Assembly (NCBI RefSeq): GCF_900109175.1
Contig: NZ_FNZE01000018.1
Span: 1 to 64,000 of the forward strand
Source of the DNA: Pseudomonas linyingensis
Lineage (GTDB): Bacteria; Pseudomonadota; Gammaproteobacteria; Pseudomonadales; Pseudomonadaceae
Length of the DNA: 64,000 bases
Reading direction: 5' to 3'
How positions within the stretch are numbered: position 1 is the first letter of the stretch; the number at the start of each line of letters is the position of its first letter. Made by a program: the position numbers and the translations under genes. The notes under the pieces were generated by a model, which saw nothing but the letters and a program-made list of their open reading frames with translations, was not told the DNA's origin and ran no database searches. Positions 9,564 to 19,221 of this stretch are shown piece by piece.

Positions 9564-10346
9564 TCACTCGCCCGGCAGGCGCCGCCGCGGCGCGCCCAGT
9601 GTCTTGGCCACCGCGCCGCCGGCGCAGTCGCTCTCGCAGATGCTGTTGTCCGCGTTGCAGCCCTGGTAGTACTGCTGCTGGCTGCCGGCGGCGAGCAGGC
9701 CGCCCGCCTCGACCTGCTTCTCCAGGCTGTCCAGGCGCTCGAGCAGGCAAGCGATGGCCTTGCCCACCGGGTCGGGGATCAGGTGATGGTCGAGGTCGAT
9801 GCCGTAGGGATTGGGCTGGCCGGCCTCGCGCAGCCTGACCACCTTGCCGGGAATGCCGACCACCGTGCAGCCGTCCGGCACGTCCTGCACCACCACCGAG
9901 TTGGCGCCGACCCGGGCGCCGGCGCCCACGGTGATCGGCCCGAGGATCTTGGCACCGGCGCCGACCAGCACGCCGTCGCCGAGGGTCGGATGGCGCTTGC
10001 CCTTGCGCCAGCTGGTGCCGCCGAGGGTGACCCCGTGGTAGAGGGTCACATCGGCGCCGATCTCGGCGGTCTCGCCGATCACCACGCCGGCGCCGTGGTC
10101 GATGAAGAAGCGCGGGCCGATGGTGGCGCCGGGGTGGATGTCGACGTTGCTGAGCAGGCGGGCGACGAACGACAGCAGCCGCGCCACATAGCGCCACTCG
10201 GCCCGCCACAGGCGATGGCCGAGGCGATAGAGCATGATCGCGTGCACCCCCGGATAGGTGGTGAGCACCTCGAAGGTGGTGCGCGCGGCCGGATCGCGCT
10301 GGAACACGCAGCGGATGTCGTCGCGCCACTCACCGAGCAGGCTCAT
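9564..10346 (-). CDS. cysE: Nif-linked serine O-acetyltransferase (NifP/CysE)
   Basis: A 260-residue enzyme that acetylates serine, the first step in making cysteine, which NifS then uses as sulfur source. Left-handed beta-helix hexapeptide repeats run from about residue 65 to 165 ([36 protein letters not shown]). The catalytic His is in [13 protein letters not shown]. The C-terminal 30 residues contain three cysteines in a row of short spacings ([14 protein letters not shown]), which ordinary CysE lacks. It overlaps nifV by 4 bp. The nif copy is thought to raise cysteine supply during nitrogenase synthesis. Confidence 0.9.
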   Translation of the reverse strand: MSLLGEWRDDIRCVFQRDPAARTTFEVLTTYPGVHAIMLYRLGHRLWRAEWRYVARLLSFVARLLSNVDIHPGATIGPRFFIDHGAGVVIGETAEIGADVTLYHGVTLGGTSWRKGKRHPTLGDGVLVGAGAKILGPITVGAGARVGANSVVVQDVPDGCTVVGIPGKVVRLREAGQPNPYGIDLDHHLIPDPVGKAIACLLERLDSLEKQVEAGGLLAAGSQQQYYQGCNADNSICESDCAGGAVAKTLGAPRRRLPGE

Positions 10347-11497
10347 GCCAGACCTCCTGCGGCCAGGACGGGCGCGCCCTGCTCGCCCAGCTGGCGATGG
10401 AACTCCTCCAACTCGAGCGCCTGCGGGCTGCGCTTGGTCCGGGTGGAGAAGACCCGGATGCGCCCGAGCAGCGCCTGGCACTGCCAGTCGTCCAGCTCGA
10501 TGCCCAGCTCGCGGTAGCGGGTGCGTACCATGTGCGCGCCGGAATGCTTGCCCAGCACCAGGCTGTGGCTGCGCCCCAGCTCGTCGGGATTCAGGCCCTC
10601 GTAGTTGCGCCGGTGCTTGAGCAAGCCGTCGACATGGATGCCCGCCTCGTGGGTGAACACCCCGGCGCCGACCACGCTCTTCTGCCAGGCCACCTGACGC
10701 CCGGAGGCCTGCTCGACCAGCGCCGAGATCGCCGGGATGCCGCGGGTGTCGATGCCGGTATCGATGCCGTGCAGATGCTTGAGGGCCAGCGCGCACTCCT
10801 CCAGCGCCGCATTGCCGGCGCGCTCGCCCAGACCGTTGACCGTGGTGTTGATGTGGGTGGCGCCGCCCAGCACCGCCGCCAGGGTGTTGGCGGTGGCCAG
10901 GCCGAAGTCGTCGTGGGCGTGCACCTCCAGCTCCAGGTCGAGTCGGCTTCGCAGGAAGCGGAAGCGCTCGAGCATGCCGAACGGCTCCATCACCCCCACG
11001 GTATCGGCGAAGCGCAGGCGCCGTGCGCCGGCGGCCTGGGCCGCGTGGGCGACGCGCACGACGAACTCCATGTCGGCGCGCGAGGCATCCTCGCAGCCGA
11101 GACACACCTCCAGTCCGGCCAGGCGCGCTTCGCCGACCAGTCGCGCCACTTCGCGCAGGGCCCAGTCGCGGTCGCGGCCGAGCTTGTGCTGGAGCATCAG
11201 GTCGGAGACCGGCAGCGACAGATCGACCATGCCCACCCCGCTGTCGCGGGCCGCGGCAAGATCGCTCTCGCACAGCCGGCACCAGGCCAGCAGATGCGCC
11301 GGCAGCTTGAGGGCGGCGATGGCGCGCATGCCCTCGCGCTCCTCCTCGCCCATGCTGGGAATGCCGATCTCCAGCTCCGGCACGCCCAGCGCGGCGAGGG
11401 CGCGGGCGATGGCGATCTTCTCCTCGACACTGAAGGCCACCCCGGCGCTCTGCTCGCCGTCGCGCAGGGTGGTGTCGTCGATGATCACGCTGGCCAT
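10343..11497 (-). CDS. nifV: Homocitrate synthase NifV
   Basis: A 384-residue enzyme that condenses acetyl-CoA with 2-oxoglutarate to homocitrate, the organic acid of FeMo-cofactor. The family signature [16 protein letters not shown] begins at residue 7 and holds substrate and metal contacts. The metal-binding HAHDD motif is near residue 193, and GxGERAGNA near residue 220 is the second family signature. A GGAGG site 5 nt before the ATG at 11497 fixes the start over a longer frame reaching 11515. Gene order nifU-nifS-nifV-cysE is the usual one. Confidence 0.95.
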   Translation of the reverse strand: MASVIIDDTTLRDGEQSAGVAFSVEEKIAIARALAALGVPELEIGIPSMGEEEREGMRAIAALKLPAHLLAWCRLCESDLAAARDSGVGMVDLSLPVSDLMLQHKLGRDRDWALREVARLVGEARLAGLEVCLGCEDASRADMEFVVRVAHAAQAAGARRLRFADTVGVMEPFGMLERFRFLRSRLDLELEVHAHDDFGLATANTLAAVLGGATHINTTVNGLGERAGNAALEECALALKHLHGIDTGIDTRGIPAISALVEQASGRQVAWQKSVVGAGVFTHEAGIHVDGLLKHRRNYEGLNPDELGRSHSLVLGKHSGAHMVRTRYRELGIELDDWQCQALLGRIRVFSTRTKRSPQALELEEFHRQLGEQGAPVLAAGGLA

Positions 11498-11549
11498 GGC
11501 TTCCTCCAACAACAACTGCGGATGGGGCGATCTCCCGCGGGGCGACGAC

Positions 11550-12758
11550 TCAGGCGTAGACCGGCGCGAACGCCTTGCCGGGGTCTTCCACCGGACCGTT
11601 GCCGTTCCAGTACGGCGACAGCTTGCGCAGCTGGGCGACGATCGGCGGCACCTCGCGGATCACGTGGTCGATCTCCGCTTCCGTGGTGTAGCGCGACAGC
11701 GAGAAGCGCACGGTGCCGTGGGCGGCTGTGTAGGGAATGTCCATGGCGCGCATCACGTGGGACGGCTCCAGCGAGCCGGAGGTGCACGCCGAACCGCTGG
11801 AGGCGGCGATGCCGACCTTGTTGAGCAGCAGCAGGATGGCCTCGCCCTCGATGTACTCGAAGGCGATGTTGGCGGTGTTGGGCAGACGGTTGCCCGGATC
11901 GCCGGTGACGAACGCGTAAGGCACCGCCGCGAGGATGGCGGCCTCGAGCTTGTCGCGCAGGCGCTTGATCTCGCTGTTCTCGTGCGCCATGAACTGCAGC
12001 GCGCGCTCGGCGGCCACGCCCAGGCCGACGATGGAGGCGGCGTTCTCGGTGCCGGCGCGGCGCCCGCGCTCCTGGTGGCCACCGCGCAGCAGCGGGCGGA
12101 AGCGCGTACCGCGGCGCAGGTAGAGCACGCCGATGCCCTTGGGTGCGTGCAGCTTGTGGCCGGACAGCGAGAGCATGTGGATCGACGAGTTCTGCAGGTC
12201 TAGCGGCACCTTGCCGACCGCCTGCACCGCGTCGGTGTGGAACATGACCCCGTATTCGTCGGCCATGCGCGCCATTTCCTCGACCGGGAACAGGGTGCCG
12301 GTCTCGTTATTGGCCCACATCACCGACACCACCGCCACGTCGTCGCCCAGCAGCGCGGCGTACTCGTCCAGGTTGAGCCGACCGCGCTTGTCCACCGCCA
12401 GCTTGTGCACGGTGTAACCCTCGGTGACCAGGTAGTCGCACAGGGTCAGCACCGCCGGGTGCTCGACCGTGGTGGTGATGATGGTCTTGCGCTCGGGCTG
12501 GGCCTTGAGCGCCGAGAGGATCGCCGTGGAGTCGGCCTCGGTGCCGCAGGAGGTGAAGATGATTTCCGAATCGTGCTCGGCGCCGAGCAGCTTCTGCACG
12601 CTCTGCCGGGCCTTCTTCAGCGCCAGGCCGACCTGGTTGCCGAAGCTGTGCAGCGACGACGGGTTGCCGAACTGCTCGGTGAAGAACGGCAGCATGGCCT
12701 GCACCACTTCGTCGTCGACGCGGGTGGTGGCGTTGTTGTCGAGATAGACGGCGGTCAT
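11550..12758 (-). CDS. nifS: Cysteine desulfurase NifS
   Basis: A 402-residue PLP enzyme that strips sulfur from cysteine and passes it to NifU. The N-terminus [15 protein letters not shown] is diagnostic. The PLP lysine lies in [12 protein letters not shown] near residue 202 and the active-site cysteine in [16 protein letters not shown] near residue 325. The start at 12758, preceded by GGAGGTG, is one base from the nifU stop, so the two genes are tightly coupled. Confidence 0.96.
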   Translation of the reverse strand: MTAVYLDNNATTRVDDEVVQAMLPFFTEQFGNPSSLHSFGNQVGLALKKARQSVQKLLGAEHDSEIIFTSCGTEADSTAILSALKAQPERKTIITTTVEHPAVLTLCDYLVTEGYTVHKLAVDKRGRLNLDEYAALLGDDVAVVSVMWANNETGTLFPVEEMARMADEYGVMFHTDAVQAVGKVPLDLQNSSIHMLSLSGHKLHAPKGIGVLYLRRGTRFRPLLRGGHQERGRRAGTENAASIVGLGVAAERALQFMAHENSEIKRLRDKLEAAILAAVPYAFVTGDPGNRLPNTANIAFEYIEGEAILLLLNKVGIAASSGSACTSGSLEPSHVMRAMDIPYTAAHGTVRFSLSRYTTEAEIDHVIREVPPIVAQLRKLSPYWNGNGPVEDPGKAFAPVYA

Positions 12759-12759
12759 G

Positions 12760-13743
12760 TCACACCTCCAGCTGGGCATGGGCGGCCGCGGCGCCGGCGG
12801 CGCTGACCGGGATCACCTTGACGAACTCGCCGAGTTCCTCGATCAGCCGCTGCTGGATCCCGCTGAGGGTCATGCTGGCCATCTGGCAGCCGGTGCAGGC
12901 GCCGGTCAGCTTGACGTAGACGTTCTTGCCGTCGACCTCGAGCAGCTCGACGTCGCCGTGGTCGCGCTGCAGGGTCGGACGGATCGACTCCAGCACGGTC
13001 TCGATGCGGCGGATGCGCTGCAGGTTGGTCATCTTCGGCGCGGCGGGCGCGGGGGCCGCCGCAGGGGCGGGGGCCGGCTCGGCGACCGGGGCCGGGGCCG
13101 GGGCCGGGGCGTTGAGATTGACCAGGCCGGACTTCGACTTGGCCTTGGTCGGCGCAGCGACGAACACCTCGCCGCGGGCGGCCAGCTCCTCGCTGAGCAG
13201 GCGCTCAAGGCCTTCATGGCAGGCCGAGCAGCCGCCGCCGGCCTTGGTGTAGTTGGTGACGTCCTCGACGCTGGACAGGTTGTTGGCGCGGATGGTCTCG
13301 CGCACCATCACCTCGTCGACGGCGAAGCACTTGCAGACCAGCGCGCCTTCCTCGTGGTCGTCCTCGAGCTCCTCGCCGCGGTAGTTGGCCACCGCCGCCT
13401 GCAGGGCCTCGCGGCCCATCACCGAGCAGTGCATCTTCTCCGGCGGCAGGCCGTCGAGGAAGTCGGCGATGTCCTGGTTGCTGATCTTCAGCGCCTGGTC
13501 GACGGTGAGCCCCTTGATCATCTCGGTCAGCGCCGAGCTTGATGCGATCGCCGAGCCGCAGCCGAAGGTCTGGAAGCCGGCATCGAGGATGACGTCGGTG
13601 TCCGGGTCGACCTTGAGGGTCAGGCGCAGGGCGTCGCCGCAGCTCAGCGAACCGACGTCGCCGACGGCGTTGGCCTCGGCCACCGCCCCGGCGTTCTTCG
13701 GGTTGTAGAAGTGTTCTTTGACCTTTTCCGAGTAATCCCACAT
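12760..13743 (-). CDS. nifU: Fe-S cluster scaffold NifU
   Basis: A 327-residue modular scaffold. Residues 1-125 form the IscU-like domain with cysteines in SLSCGDA, TFGCGSA and MHCSVMG. The middle carries a permanent [2Fe-2S] site (CKCFAVDE and [10 protein letters not shown], about residues 137-180). The C-terminal Nfu domain has CTGCQMAS near residue 290. The last two parts are joined by a Pro/Ala-rich linker of about 30 residues, longer than usual and making the protein about 15 residues larger than the Azotobacter form. It builds clusters for NifH, NifB and others with NifS. Confidence 0.96.
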   Translation of the reverse strand: MWDYSEKVKEHFYNPKNAGAVAEANAVGDVGSLSCGDALRLTLKVDPDTDVILDAGFQTFGCGSAIASSSALTEMIKGLTVDQALKISNQDIADFLDGLPPEKMHCSVMGREALQAAVANYRGEELEDDHEEGALVCKCFAVDEVMVRETIRANNLSSVEDVTNYTKAGGGCSACHEGLERLLSEELAARGEVFVAAPTKAKSKSGLVNLNAPAPAPAPVAEPAPAPAAAPAPAAPKMTNLQRIRRIETVLESIRPTLQRDHGDVELLEVDGKNVYVKLTGACTGCQMASMTLSGIQQRLIEELGEFVKVIPVSAAGAAAAHAQLEV

Positions 13744-13805
13744 GACGGCTGATCTCCGGTGATTCCTGGATCGCCGGTCGTCGCCGGCGACTTCGATTCG
13801 TTGGC

Positions 13806-14129
13806 TTAGCAGGCGAAGGACTTGCCGCAGCTGCAGCTGTTGCTGGCGTTCGGATTGACGAAGGTGAAACCGCTGCCTTCCATGCTTTCCACGAAGTCCA
13901 TGGTCACGCCCTCGAGCAGCGGGGCGCTGGTGTCGTCGATCAGCAGGGTGATGCCGCCGCAGTCGAGCTGCTGGTCGCCCTCGGCACCGCTCTCCTCCAG
14001 TTTCAGGCTGTATTTGAGCCCGGAGCAGCCGCCACCCTCGACGCGGATACGCAAGCCGGCGACCGGCTTGTCCGTGCTGCTGATGAAGCGGGTAACGGCA
14101 CTCTTCGCGCTGTCGGTCATGGTAATCAT
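13806..14129 (-). CDS. iscA: IscA-type Fe-S carrier of the nif cluster
   Basis: A 107-residue A-type carrier protein. The three conserved cysteines are present: GGGCSG near residue 35 and the C-terminal NSCSCGKSF near residue 98-104. It is the first gene of the iscA-nifU-S-V-cysE-W-Z-M-clpX operon, 62 bp before nifU. A-type proteins accept or deliver clusters or iron to targets; the nif copy is specialised but not essential in relatives. GGAG before the first ATG supports the start. Confidence 0.93.
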   Translation of the reverse strand: MITMTDSAKSAVTRFISSTDKPVAGLRIRVEGGGCSGLKYSLKLEESGAEGDQQLDCGGITLLIDDTSAPLLEGVTMDFVESMEGSGFTFVNPNASNSCSCGKSFAC

Positions 14130-14182
14130 CGGCTTCTCTCCTCGGCTCCGCGGTGGCTTGAGCCAACCGGCAGTACAGCCGT

Positions 14183-14198
14183 TGCAACCGTCATGCCA
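14183..14198 (-). promoter_or_regulatory. Sigma-54 promoter of the iscA-nifU operon
   Basis: Minus-strand TGGCATGACGGTTGCA has the GG-N10-GC spacing and close consensus. It lies 54 bp before the iscA start and should drive all ten genes down to clpX. Confidence 0.9.
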
Positions 14199-14229
14199 CG
14201 CCGAGAAACAAGAGAAATTCCTTTAATTT

Positions 14230-14242
14230 CAATCAGTTGATA
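14230..14242 (-). promoter_or_regulatory. IHF-type site before iscA-nifU
   Basis: CAATCAGTTGATA on the plus strand is an exact reverse-complement match to WATCAA-N4-TTR and lies in an AT-rich patch between the NifA site and the promoter. Confidence 0.6.
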
Positions 14243-14291
14243 AAACCCCCGGGCGCCCGAGGCTGTCGCGAAAAGCACGCCTTGCGGTCAA

Positions 14292-14307
14292 TGTCGGGTT
14301 TGCGACA
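14292..14307 (-). promoter_or_regulatory. NifA site for iscA-nifU
   Basis: TGTCGGGTTTGCGACA is an exact TGT-N10-ACA palindrome 94 bp upstream of the -24 element. The same 16 bases recur before nifE at 25242. A near-match (TGT-N10-ACG) lies at 14264-14279 between it and the promoter. Confidence 0.88.
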
Positions 14308-14365
14308 AGAGCGACGACGACATCCGCGGTACCGCGCAACGACCGCGAGCGGCGCTGTGCGTGTA

Positions 14366-14391
14366 GCGCTATATACAAAACGACATAGCGC
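14366..14391 (+). promoter_or_regulatory. ModE operator between iscA and modE
   Basis: GCGCTAT and ATAGCGC are arranged as an inverted repeat around a 12-bp AT-rich centre (ATACAAAACGAC), matching the ModE box form CGCTATATA-N6-TATATAGCG in its arms. ModE-molybdate is known to bind such sites and repress molybdate uptake genes. It lies 10 bp from the modE NifA site. Confidence 0.78.
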
Positions 14392-14400
14392 CGGCAAAAC

Positions 14401-14416
14401 TGTCGTATCCCGGACA
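14401..14416 (+). promoter_or_regulatory. NifA site for modE-modABC
   Basis: TGTCGTATCCCGGACA fits TGT-N10-ACA exactly and lies 80 bp upstream of the modE -24 element, just beyond the ModE operator. Confidence 0.82.
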
Positions 14417-14452
14417 AACCACGCGCCCACTCGGCAGGCCTGCAAAAGCACG

Positions 14453-14465
14453 CAAACCATTGATT
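14453..14465 (+). promoter_or_regulatory. IHF-type site before modE
   Basis: CAAACCATTGATT exactly fits the complement of WATCAA-N4-TTR, placed between the NifA site and the promoter. Confidence 0.6.
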
Positions 14466-14495
14466 GCAAAGGCGAACACCTGGGAAACCGGGAAC

Positions 14496-14511
14496 TGGTC
14501 GCCTTTTTGCA
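14496..14511 (+). promoter_or_regulatory. Sigma-54 promoter of modE-modABC
   Basis: TGGTCGCCTTTTTGCA has GG-N10-GC with the TTTGCA -12 box. It lies 38 bp before the modE start, so these molybdate genes appear to be nitrogen-fixation controlled. Confidence 0.88.
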
Positions 14512-14548
14512 CTCGTCATCGTCACCAACCGGCCAACAAGGAGATGCC

Positions 14549-15361
14549 ATGAGCGACCCACAGACACCCGGCCCACTGCGCGTGGATGGCCAGCTCTGGT
14601 TCAACCGCGACGAAAAGGGCTACCTGGGCGGCAAGCGCATCGAGCTGCTGGAACAGATCGAGGCCACCGGCTCGATCAGCCGCGCCGCCAAGCAGATCAA
14701 GCTCAGCTACAAGGCCGCCTGGGATGCGGTGGACGCCATGAACAACCTGTCGGAGCGGCCGCTGGTGGTCTGCTCCGCCGGCGGTGCGCAGGGCGGCGGT
14801 ACCCGGCTGACCGACTTCGGCCGCGAGATGCTCCACGTCTGGCGGCGCATGCAGAGCGAGTACGAGCGCTTTCTCGCCCAGGTGGCCCAGGGCATCGAAC
14901 AGTTCGACGACATCGACCGCCTGTTGAGGGCCATCGCCATGAAGACCAGCGCACGCAACCAGTTCCGCGGCCGCATCAGCCAAGTCGAGAAAGGCGCCGT
15001 CAACGGCATCCTGACCCTCGATCTGGGCGATGGACTGAACATCGTCGCCACCCTGACCAACGACAGCATCGACGAGCTGCAACTGGCTCCGGGCAAGACC
15101 GCCATGGCGCTGATCAAGGCCAGCTTCGTGCTGCTCTCGCCCGATCCGCAGGTGAAGATCAGCGCGCGCAATCGCCTGACCGGCACCATCTGCGCGCTGA
15201 TTCCCGGCGCGGTGAACTGCGAGGTGAAACTGCTGCTGCCGGGCGGGCGCACCCTCAGCGCGGTAGTCACCCTCGACAGCGTCAGCGAGCTGGGCCTGGC
15301 CACCGGGCAACCCTGCACGGCGCTGATCAAGGCATCCCACGTCATCATCGCCATCGATTGA
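14549..15361 (+). CDS. modE: Molybdate-responsive regulator ModE
   Basis: A 270-residue regulator with an N-terminal winged helix (about residues 20-115: RIELLEQIEATGSISRAAK and SYKAAWDAVDAMNNL) and two C-terminal Mop/TOBE domains (ARNQFRGRISQVEKGAVN near 130 and SARNRLTGTICALIPGAVN near 205) that bind molybdate. Full length for the family. AAGGAG 5 nt before the ATG fixes the start. It leads the modE-modA-modB-modC operon behind a NifA-type promoter with a ModE operator nearby, which suggests both nitrogen control and self-repression by molybdate. Confidence 0.95.
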   Translation: MSDPQTPGPLRVDGQLWFNRDEKGYLGGKRIELLEQIEATGSISRAAKQIKLSYKAAWDAVDAMNNLSERPLVVCSAGGAQGGGTRLTDFGREMLHVWRRMQSEYERFLAQVAQGIEQFDDIDRLLRAIAMKTSARNQFRGRISQVEKGAVNGILTLDLGDGLNIVATLTNDSIDELQLAPGKTAMALIKASFVLLSPDPQVKISARNRLTGTICALIPGAVNCEVKLLLPGGRTLSAVVTLDSVSELGLATGQPCTALIKASHVIIAID

Positions 15362-16138
<777 letters not shown>

Positions 16139-16157
16139 CCGAACAAGGAGCCGCGGC

Positions 16158-16841
16158 ATGGTCCCGCTCGACAGTGTCGACCTCGCAGCGATCTGGCTGA
16201 CCCTCAAGCTGGCCACGCTGACCACCGTGCTGCTGCTGCTGATCGGCACGCCGATCGGCTGGTGGCTGGCGCGCACCCGCTCGAAGTGGAAGGGCCCCAT
16301 CGGTGCGGTGGTCGCCCTGCCCCTGGTGCTGCCGCCCACCGTGCTGGGCTTCTACCTGCTGGTGGCGATGGGCCCGCACGGCTTCATCGGCCAGCTGACC
16401 CAGAGCCTGGGCCTGGGCACCCTGCCCTTCACCTTCGCCGGTCTGGTGGTGGCCTCGGTGTTCTACTCGCTGCCGTTCGTCGTGCAGCCCCTGCAGAACG
16501 CCTTCGAGGCCATCGGCGAACGCCCGCTGGAAGTGGCGGCGACCCTGCGCGCCGGGCCCGTGGATACCTTCTTCACGGTCGTACTGCCACTGGCCAAACC
16601 CGGCTTCGTCACCGCGGCGATCCTTGGCTTCGCCCACACCGTCGGCGAATTCGGCGTGGTGCTGATGATCGGCGGCAACATCCCGGAGAAGACCCGCGTG
16701 GTGTCGGTACAGATCTACGATCACGTCGAGGCCATGGAGTACGCCCAGGCGCACTGGCTGGCCGGCGGCATGCTGGCATTCTCCTTCGTGGTGCTGCTGG
16801 TGCTCTACACCAGCCGACTGAAACAGGGCTGGCGCGGCTGA
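16158..16841 (+). CDS. modB: Molybdate ABC transporter permease ModB
   Basis: A 227-residue inner-membrane permease with about five hydrophobic spans (for example residues 12-35 and 55-75). The ABC-contact EAA loop is near residue 120-150 ([25 protein letters not shown]). It forms the channel with ModC in the molybdate importer. Confidence 0.95.
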   Translation: MVPLDSVDLAAIWLTLKLATLTTVLLLLIGTPIGWWLARTRSKWKGPIGAVVALPLVLPPTVLGFYLLVAMGPHGFIGQLTQSLGLGTLPFTFAGLVVASVFYSLPFVVQPLQNAFEAIGERPLEVAATLRAGPVDTFFTVVLPLAKPGFVTAAILGFAHTVGEFGVVLMIGGNIPEKTRVVSVQIYDHVEAMEYAQAHWLAGGMLAFSFVVLLVLYTSRLKQGWRG

Positions 16842-16864
16842 ACGCGCTGAATGAAGGAGTCACC

Positions 16865-17992
16865 ATGCACACGCTGACCGAACCCACTGTCGCCAGCGCC
16901 GCCGAGCGCGCCGATGTCGGCATCCACGCGCGCTTTCGCCGGACCTTTGCCGGCTTCAGCCTGGATGTCGATCTCAACCTGCCGGGACGCGGCGTCACCG
17001 CACTGTTCGGCCACTCCGGCTCGGGCAAGACCACCTGCCTGCGCTGCGTCGCCGGCCTGGAGCGGGCCGCCGAGGCGCGCCTGGAAGTCAACGGCGAGCT
17101 GTGGCAGGACAGCGCCAGCGGCGTGTTCGTGCCGCCGCACCGGCGCGCGCTCGGCTACGTATTCCAGGAAGCCAGCCTGTTTCCCCACCTGAACGTGCGG
17201 CGCAATCTGGAATACGGCCTGCGCCGGGTCGACCGAGCGACGCGGCGGGTGGAGTGGGATCGGGTGCTCGAGCTGCTCGGCATCGGCCACCTGCTCGAGC
17301 GCATGCCCGAGCGCCTGTCCGGCGGCGAGCGCCAGCGCGTCGGCATCGCCCGCGCGCTGCTCACCAGCCCGCGCCTGCTGCTGATGGACGAGCCGCTGGC
17401 GGCGCTCGACCTCAAGCGCAAGAACGAGATCCTCCCTTATCTGGAACGCCTGCACGACGAGCTGGACATTCCCATCCTCTACGTCAGCCATGCGCCGGAC
17501 GAGGTGGCGCGTCTGGCCGACCACGTGGTGCTGCTCGACCAGGGCCGGCTGGTCGCCCAGGGCGGCCTGCAGGAAACCCTGGCGCGCCTCGATCTGCCCA
17601 CCGCCTTCGGCGAGGACGCCGGGGTGGTCGTCGAAGCGCTGGTGGCCGGGCACGACGAGGCCTACCACCTCACCCGCCTGGTGTTCCCCGGCGGCGAGGT
17701 GCTGGTCGCCCGCCGTCCGGAGGCGCTCGGCCAGCGGTTGCGCTTTCGCGTGCATGCCCGCGACGTCAGCCTGGCGCTGGCGCGCGCCGAGGGCACCAGC
17801 ATCACCAACCTGCTGCCGGCCACGGTGCAGGCGCTGGCCGCCGCCGACACCCCGGCGCACGTGCTGGTGCGCCTGGATGCCGACGGCACCCCGCTGCTGG
17901 CGCGGATCACCCGGCGCTCCGCCGACCAGCTCGGCATCGCCGCGGGGCAGCGGCTGTGGGCGCAGATCAAGGCGGTGGCGCTGCTGGGCTGA
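16865..17992 (+). CDS. modC: Molybdate ABC transporter ATPase ModC
   Basis: A 375-residue ATPase. Walker A GHSGSGKT is near residue 48, the Q-loop [13 protein letters not shown] near 97, the ABC signature [15 protein letters not shown] near 153 and Walker [13 protein letters not shown] near 173. A C-terminal regulatory Mop-like domain (about residues 300-375) is present. AAGGAG precedes the ATG at 16865. It is the last gene of the operon; about 40 bp later the Nif11 gene's own regulatory region begins. Confidence 0.95.
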   Translation: MHTLTEPTVASAAERADVGIHARFRRTFAGFSLDVDLNLPGRGVTALFGHSGSGKTTCLRCVAGLERAAEARLEVNGELWQDSASGVFVPPHRRALGYVFQEASLFPHLNVRRNLEYGLRRVDRATRRVEWDRVLELLGIGHLLERMPERLSGGERQRVGIARALLTSPRLLLMDEPLAALDLKRKNEILPYLERLHDELDIPILYVSHAPDEVARLADHVVLLDQGRLVAQGGLQETLARLDLPTAFGEDAGVVVEALVAGHDEAYHLTRLVFPGGEVLVARRPEALGQRLRFRVHARDVSLALARAEGTSITNLLPATVQALAAADTPAHVLVRLDADGTPLLARITRRSADQLGIAAGQRLWAQIKAVALLG

Positions 17993-18030
17993 GCGCTTGT
18001 GCGGATTGCTGCAACGCCCGGCTGTGCGAT

Positions 18031-18046
18031 TGTCGCCAACGCGACA
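18031..18046 (+). promoter_or_regulatory. NifA site for the Nif11 gene
   Basis: TGTCGCCAACGCGACA is an exact TGT-N10-ACA site 43 bp upstream of the -24 element, beginning 38 bp after the modC stop. Confidence 0.84.
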
Positions 18047-18059
18047 AGCATTTCTCACG

Positions 18060-18072
18060 CAAGCCATTGATT
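18060..18072 (+). promoter_or_regulatory. IHF-type site for the Nif11 gene
   Basis: CAAGCCATTGATT exactly fits the complement of WATCAA-N4-TTR and is nearly the same as the sites before nifF and modE. Confidence 0.6.
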
Positions 18073-18088
18073 TACAAGGAATCCCACA

Positions 18089-18104
18089 AGGCATCAATGT
18101 TGCA
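18089..18104 (+). promoter_or_regulatory. Sigma-54 promoter of the Nif11 gene
   Basis: AGGCATCAATGTTGCA carries GG-N10-GC and a TTGCAT -12 box; the first base differs from TGG. It lies 66 bp before the small gene at 18171. Confidence 0.82.
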
Positions 18105-18170
18105 TTGAAGGACGCGGGCAGGTGCCGGTCGAGACTTGCCTTCCGTCAACCGCGACAGAGAGAGAGCAGC

Positions 18171-18389
18171 ATGTCAGTCAAGGAAATCAAAGCCTTCTCG
18201 GATAAAGCCCGCGCCGATCAGGCCCTGGCCGAGAAGTTGAAAGCCTGCGAGAAGGTCCGCGAAGTGATCGCCCTCGGCAAGGAGAGCGGCTTCAGCTTCA
18301 TCGAGGACGCCCTGTATCCGCCGAACGAGCCGCAATTCCGCGAGGAGCAGCTGTCCGAGAAGATGGCCAAGGCGCTGTTGCGCGCCTGA
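18171..18389 (+). CDS. Small Nif11-family protein
   Basis: A 72-residue protein beginning MSVKEIKAFSDKARADQ. The pattern of a short helix with SVKEIKAFSDKARAD, a helix KLKACEKVREVIALGKESGFSF and a C-terminal segment LSEKMAKALL resembles the Nif11 domain, which is found in nif clusters and in leader peptides of ribosomal peptides. No lanthipeptide-type core follows and there is no modification enzyme nearby, so I read it as the nif-linked form of unknown function. It has its own complete NifA/IHF/sigma-54 promoter and is followed by a strong hairpin, so it is a one-gene unit strongly induced during nitrogen fixation. Confidence 0.8.
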   Translation: MSVKEIKAFSDKARADQALAEKLKACEKVREVIALGKESGFSFIEDALYPPNEPQFREEQLSEKMAKALLRA

Positions 18390-18400
18390 GTCCCCGGCGG

Positions 18401-18440
18401 GCAACGGAGCGCTGCACCAGGAAATGCAGCGCTCCGTTGC
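18401..18440. terminator. Bidirectional hairpin between convergent genes
   Basis: A perfect 16-bp stem (GCAACGGAGCGCTGCA and complement) with an 8-nt loop lies between the stop codons at 18389 (+) and 18475 (-). No long T run follows on either strand. Confidence 0.75.
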
Positions 18441-18474
18441 TCCATTACCACGCCAGGCCAGGCCGAGCGCATGC

Positions 18475-19221
18475 TCAGTCCAGCGCCAGCAGCGCGTACT
18501 CCACCGGCCCGGCGAACAGCCGGGTACCGCCGCCCTCGGCCACCACCTGGCGCGCGGCCGGCGCATCCAGCACCCGCACCCCGGCCAGGTAGTCGACGCC
18601 GAACGCCCGCCAGTCGGCGAGCCACGGTAGGCTCGGCCCCATCAGCACCACGCGGGCCTGGCGGGACAGTTCGAGCAGGCGCGGCAGGGTCTTGTTGGCC
18701 AGGCTGCTGGCGGTGACGAACACCCAGTCGGCCTGCGGCAGGACGAACTCGGCGGCGCTGTCCGGCAGGTCGCCGTCCTGCGGGTTGCGCTCCAGGCACT
18801 GGTAGGGGAAATCGTGCCAGAGGCGCTCGAGCCCCGGATAGTGGCCGATCACCACCACCCGCTGCCCGGCCAGCTGCGGGCGAAAATGCGCGAACACGCG
18901 CAGATGGCCGGGCGCCTCGCCGCGCAGCGGCTGGGCATCGCGCAGACAGGAGCCAGCGCCGTTGAGGCTGGCATTCAGCACGGCCAGCCCGACCGCCGCT
19001 TCGGCGCCGTTCCACGACAGCAGCCACGGCCGCAGCTCCGCGCCGGGACGCCCGGCAAGGGTGCCCGCCCAGCTCAGGGTGCGCGGCACCTGACGCGGAC
19101 TGAAGGAGAAACCGAGGCGCTCGTCCACTTCGGCCAGCGTCCAGCTCAGGCCGAGTTGCAGGCGCTCGACCGGCTCGGCTCCGGCCGCACTGGCGAGCAG
19201 CCAGTCATACAGCCCGTTCAT
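18475..19221 (-). CDS. DUF364-type putative metal-chelating protein
   Basis: A 248-residue protein resembling the DUF4213/DUF364 family: an enolase N-like N-terminal part (LGLSWTLAEVDERLGFSFSP) and a Rossmann-like C-terminal part (VVVIGHYPGLERL, DWVFVTASSLANKTLPRLLEL, VVLMGPSLPWL). Family members are suggested to bind heavy metals and occur beside Mo or Ni genes. It is the last gene of the nifE-to-here block, coupled by ATGA to the gene before it. A role in iron or molybdenum delivery to FeMo-cofactor assembly would fit, but is inference. Confidence 0.78.
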   Translation of the reverse strand: MNGLYDWLLASAAGAEPVERLQLGLSWTLAEVDERLGFSFSPRQVPRTLSWAGTLAGRPGAELRPWLLSWNGAEAAVGLAVLNASLNGAGSCLRDAQPLRGEAPGHLRVFAHFRPQLAGQRVVVIGHYPGLERLWHDFPYQCLERNPQDGDLPDSAAEFVLPQADWVFVTASSLANKTLPRLLELSRQARVVLMGPSLPWLADWRAFGVDYLAGVRVLDAPAARQVVAEGGGTRLFAGPVEYALLALD

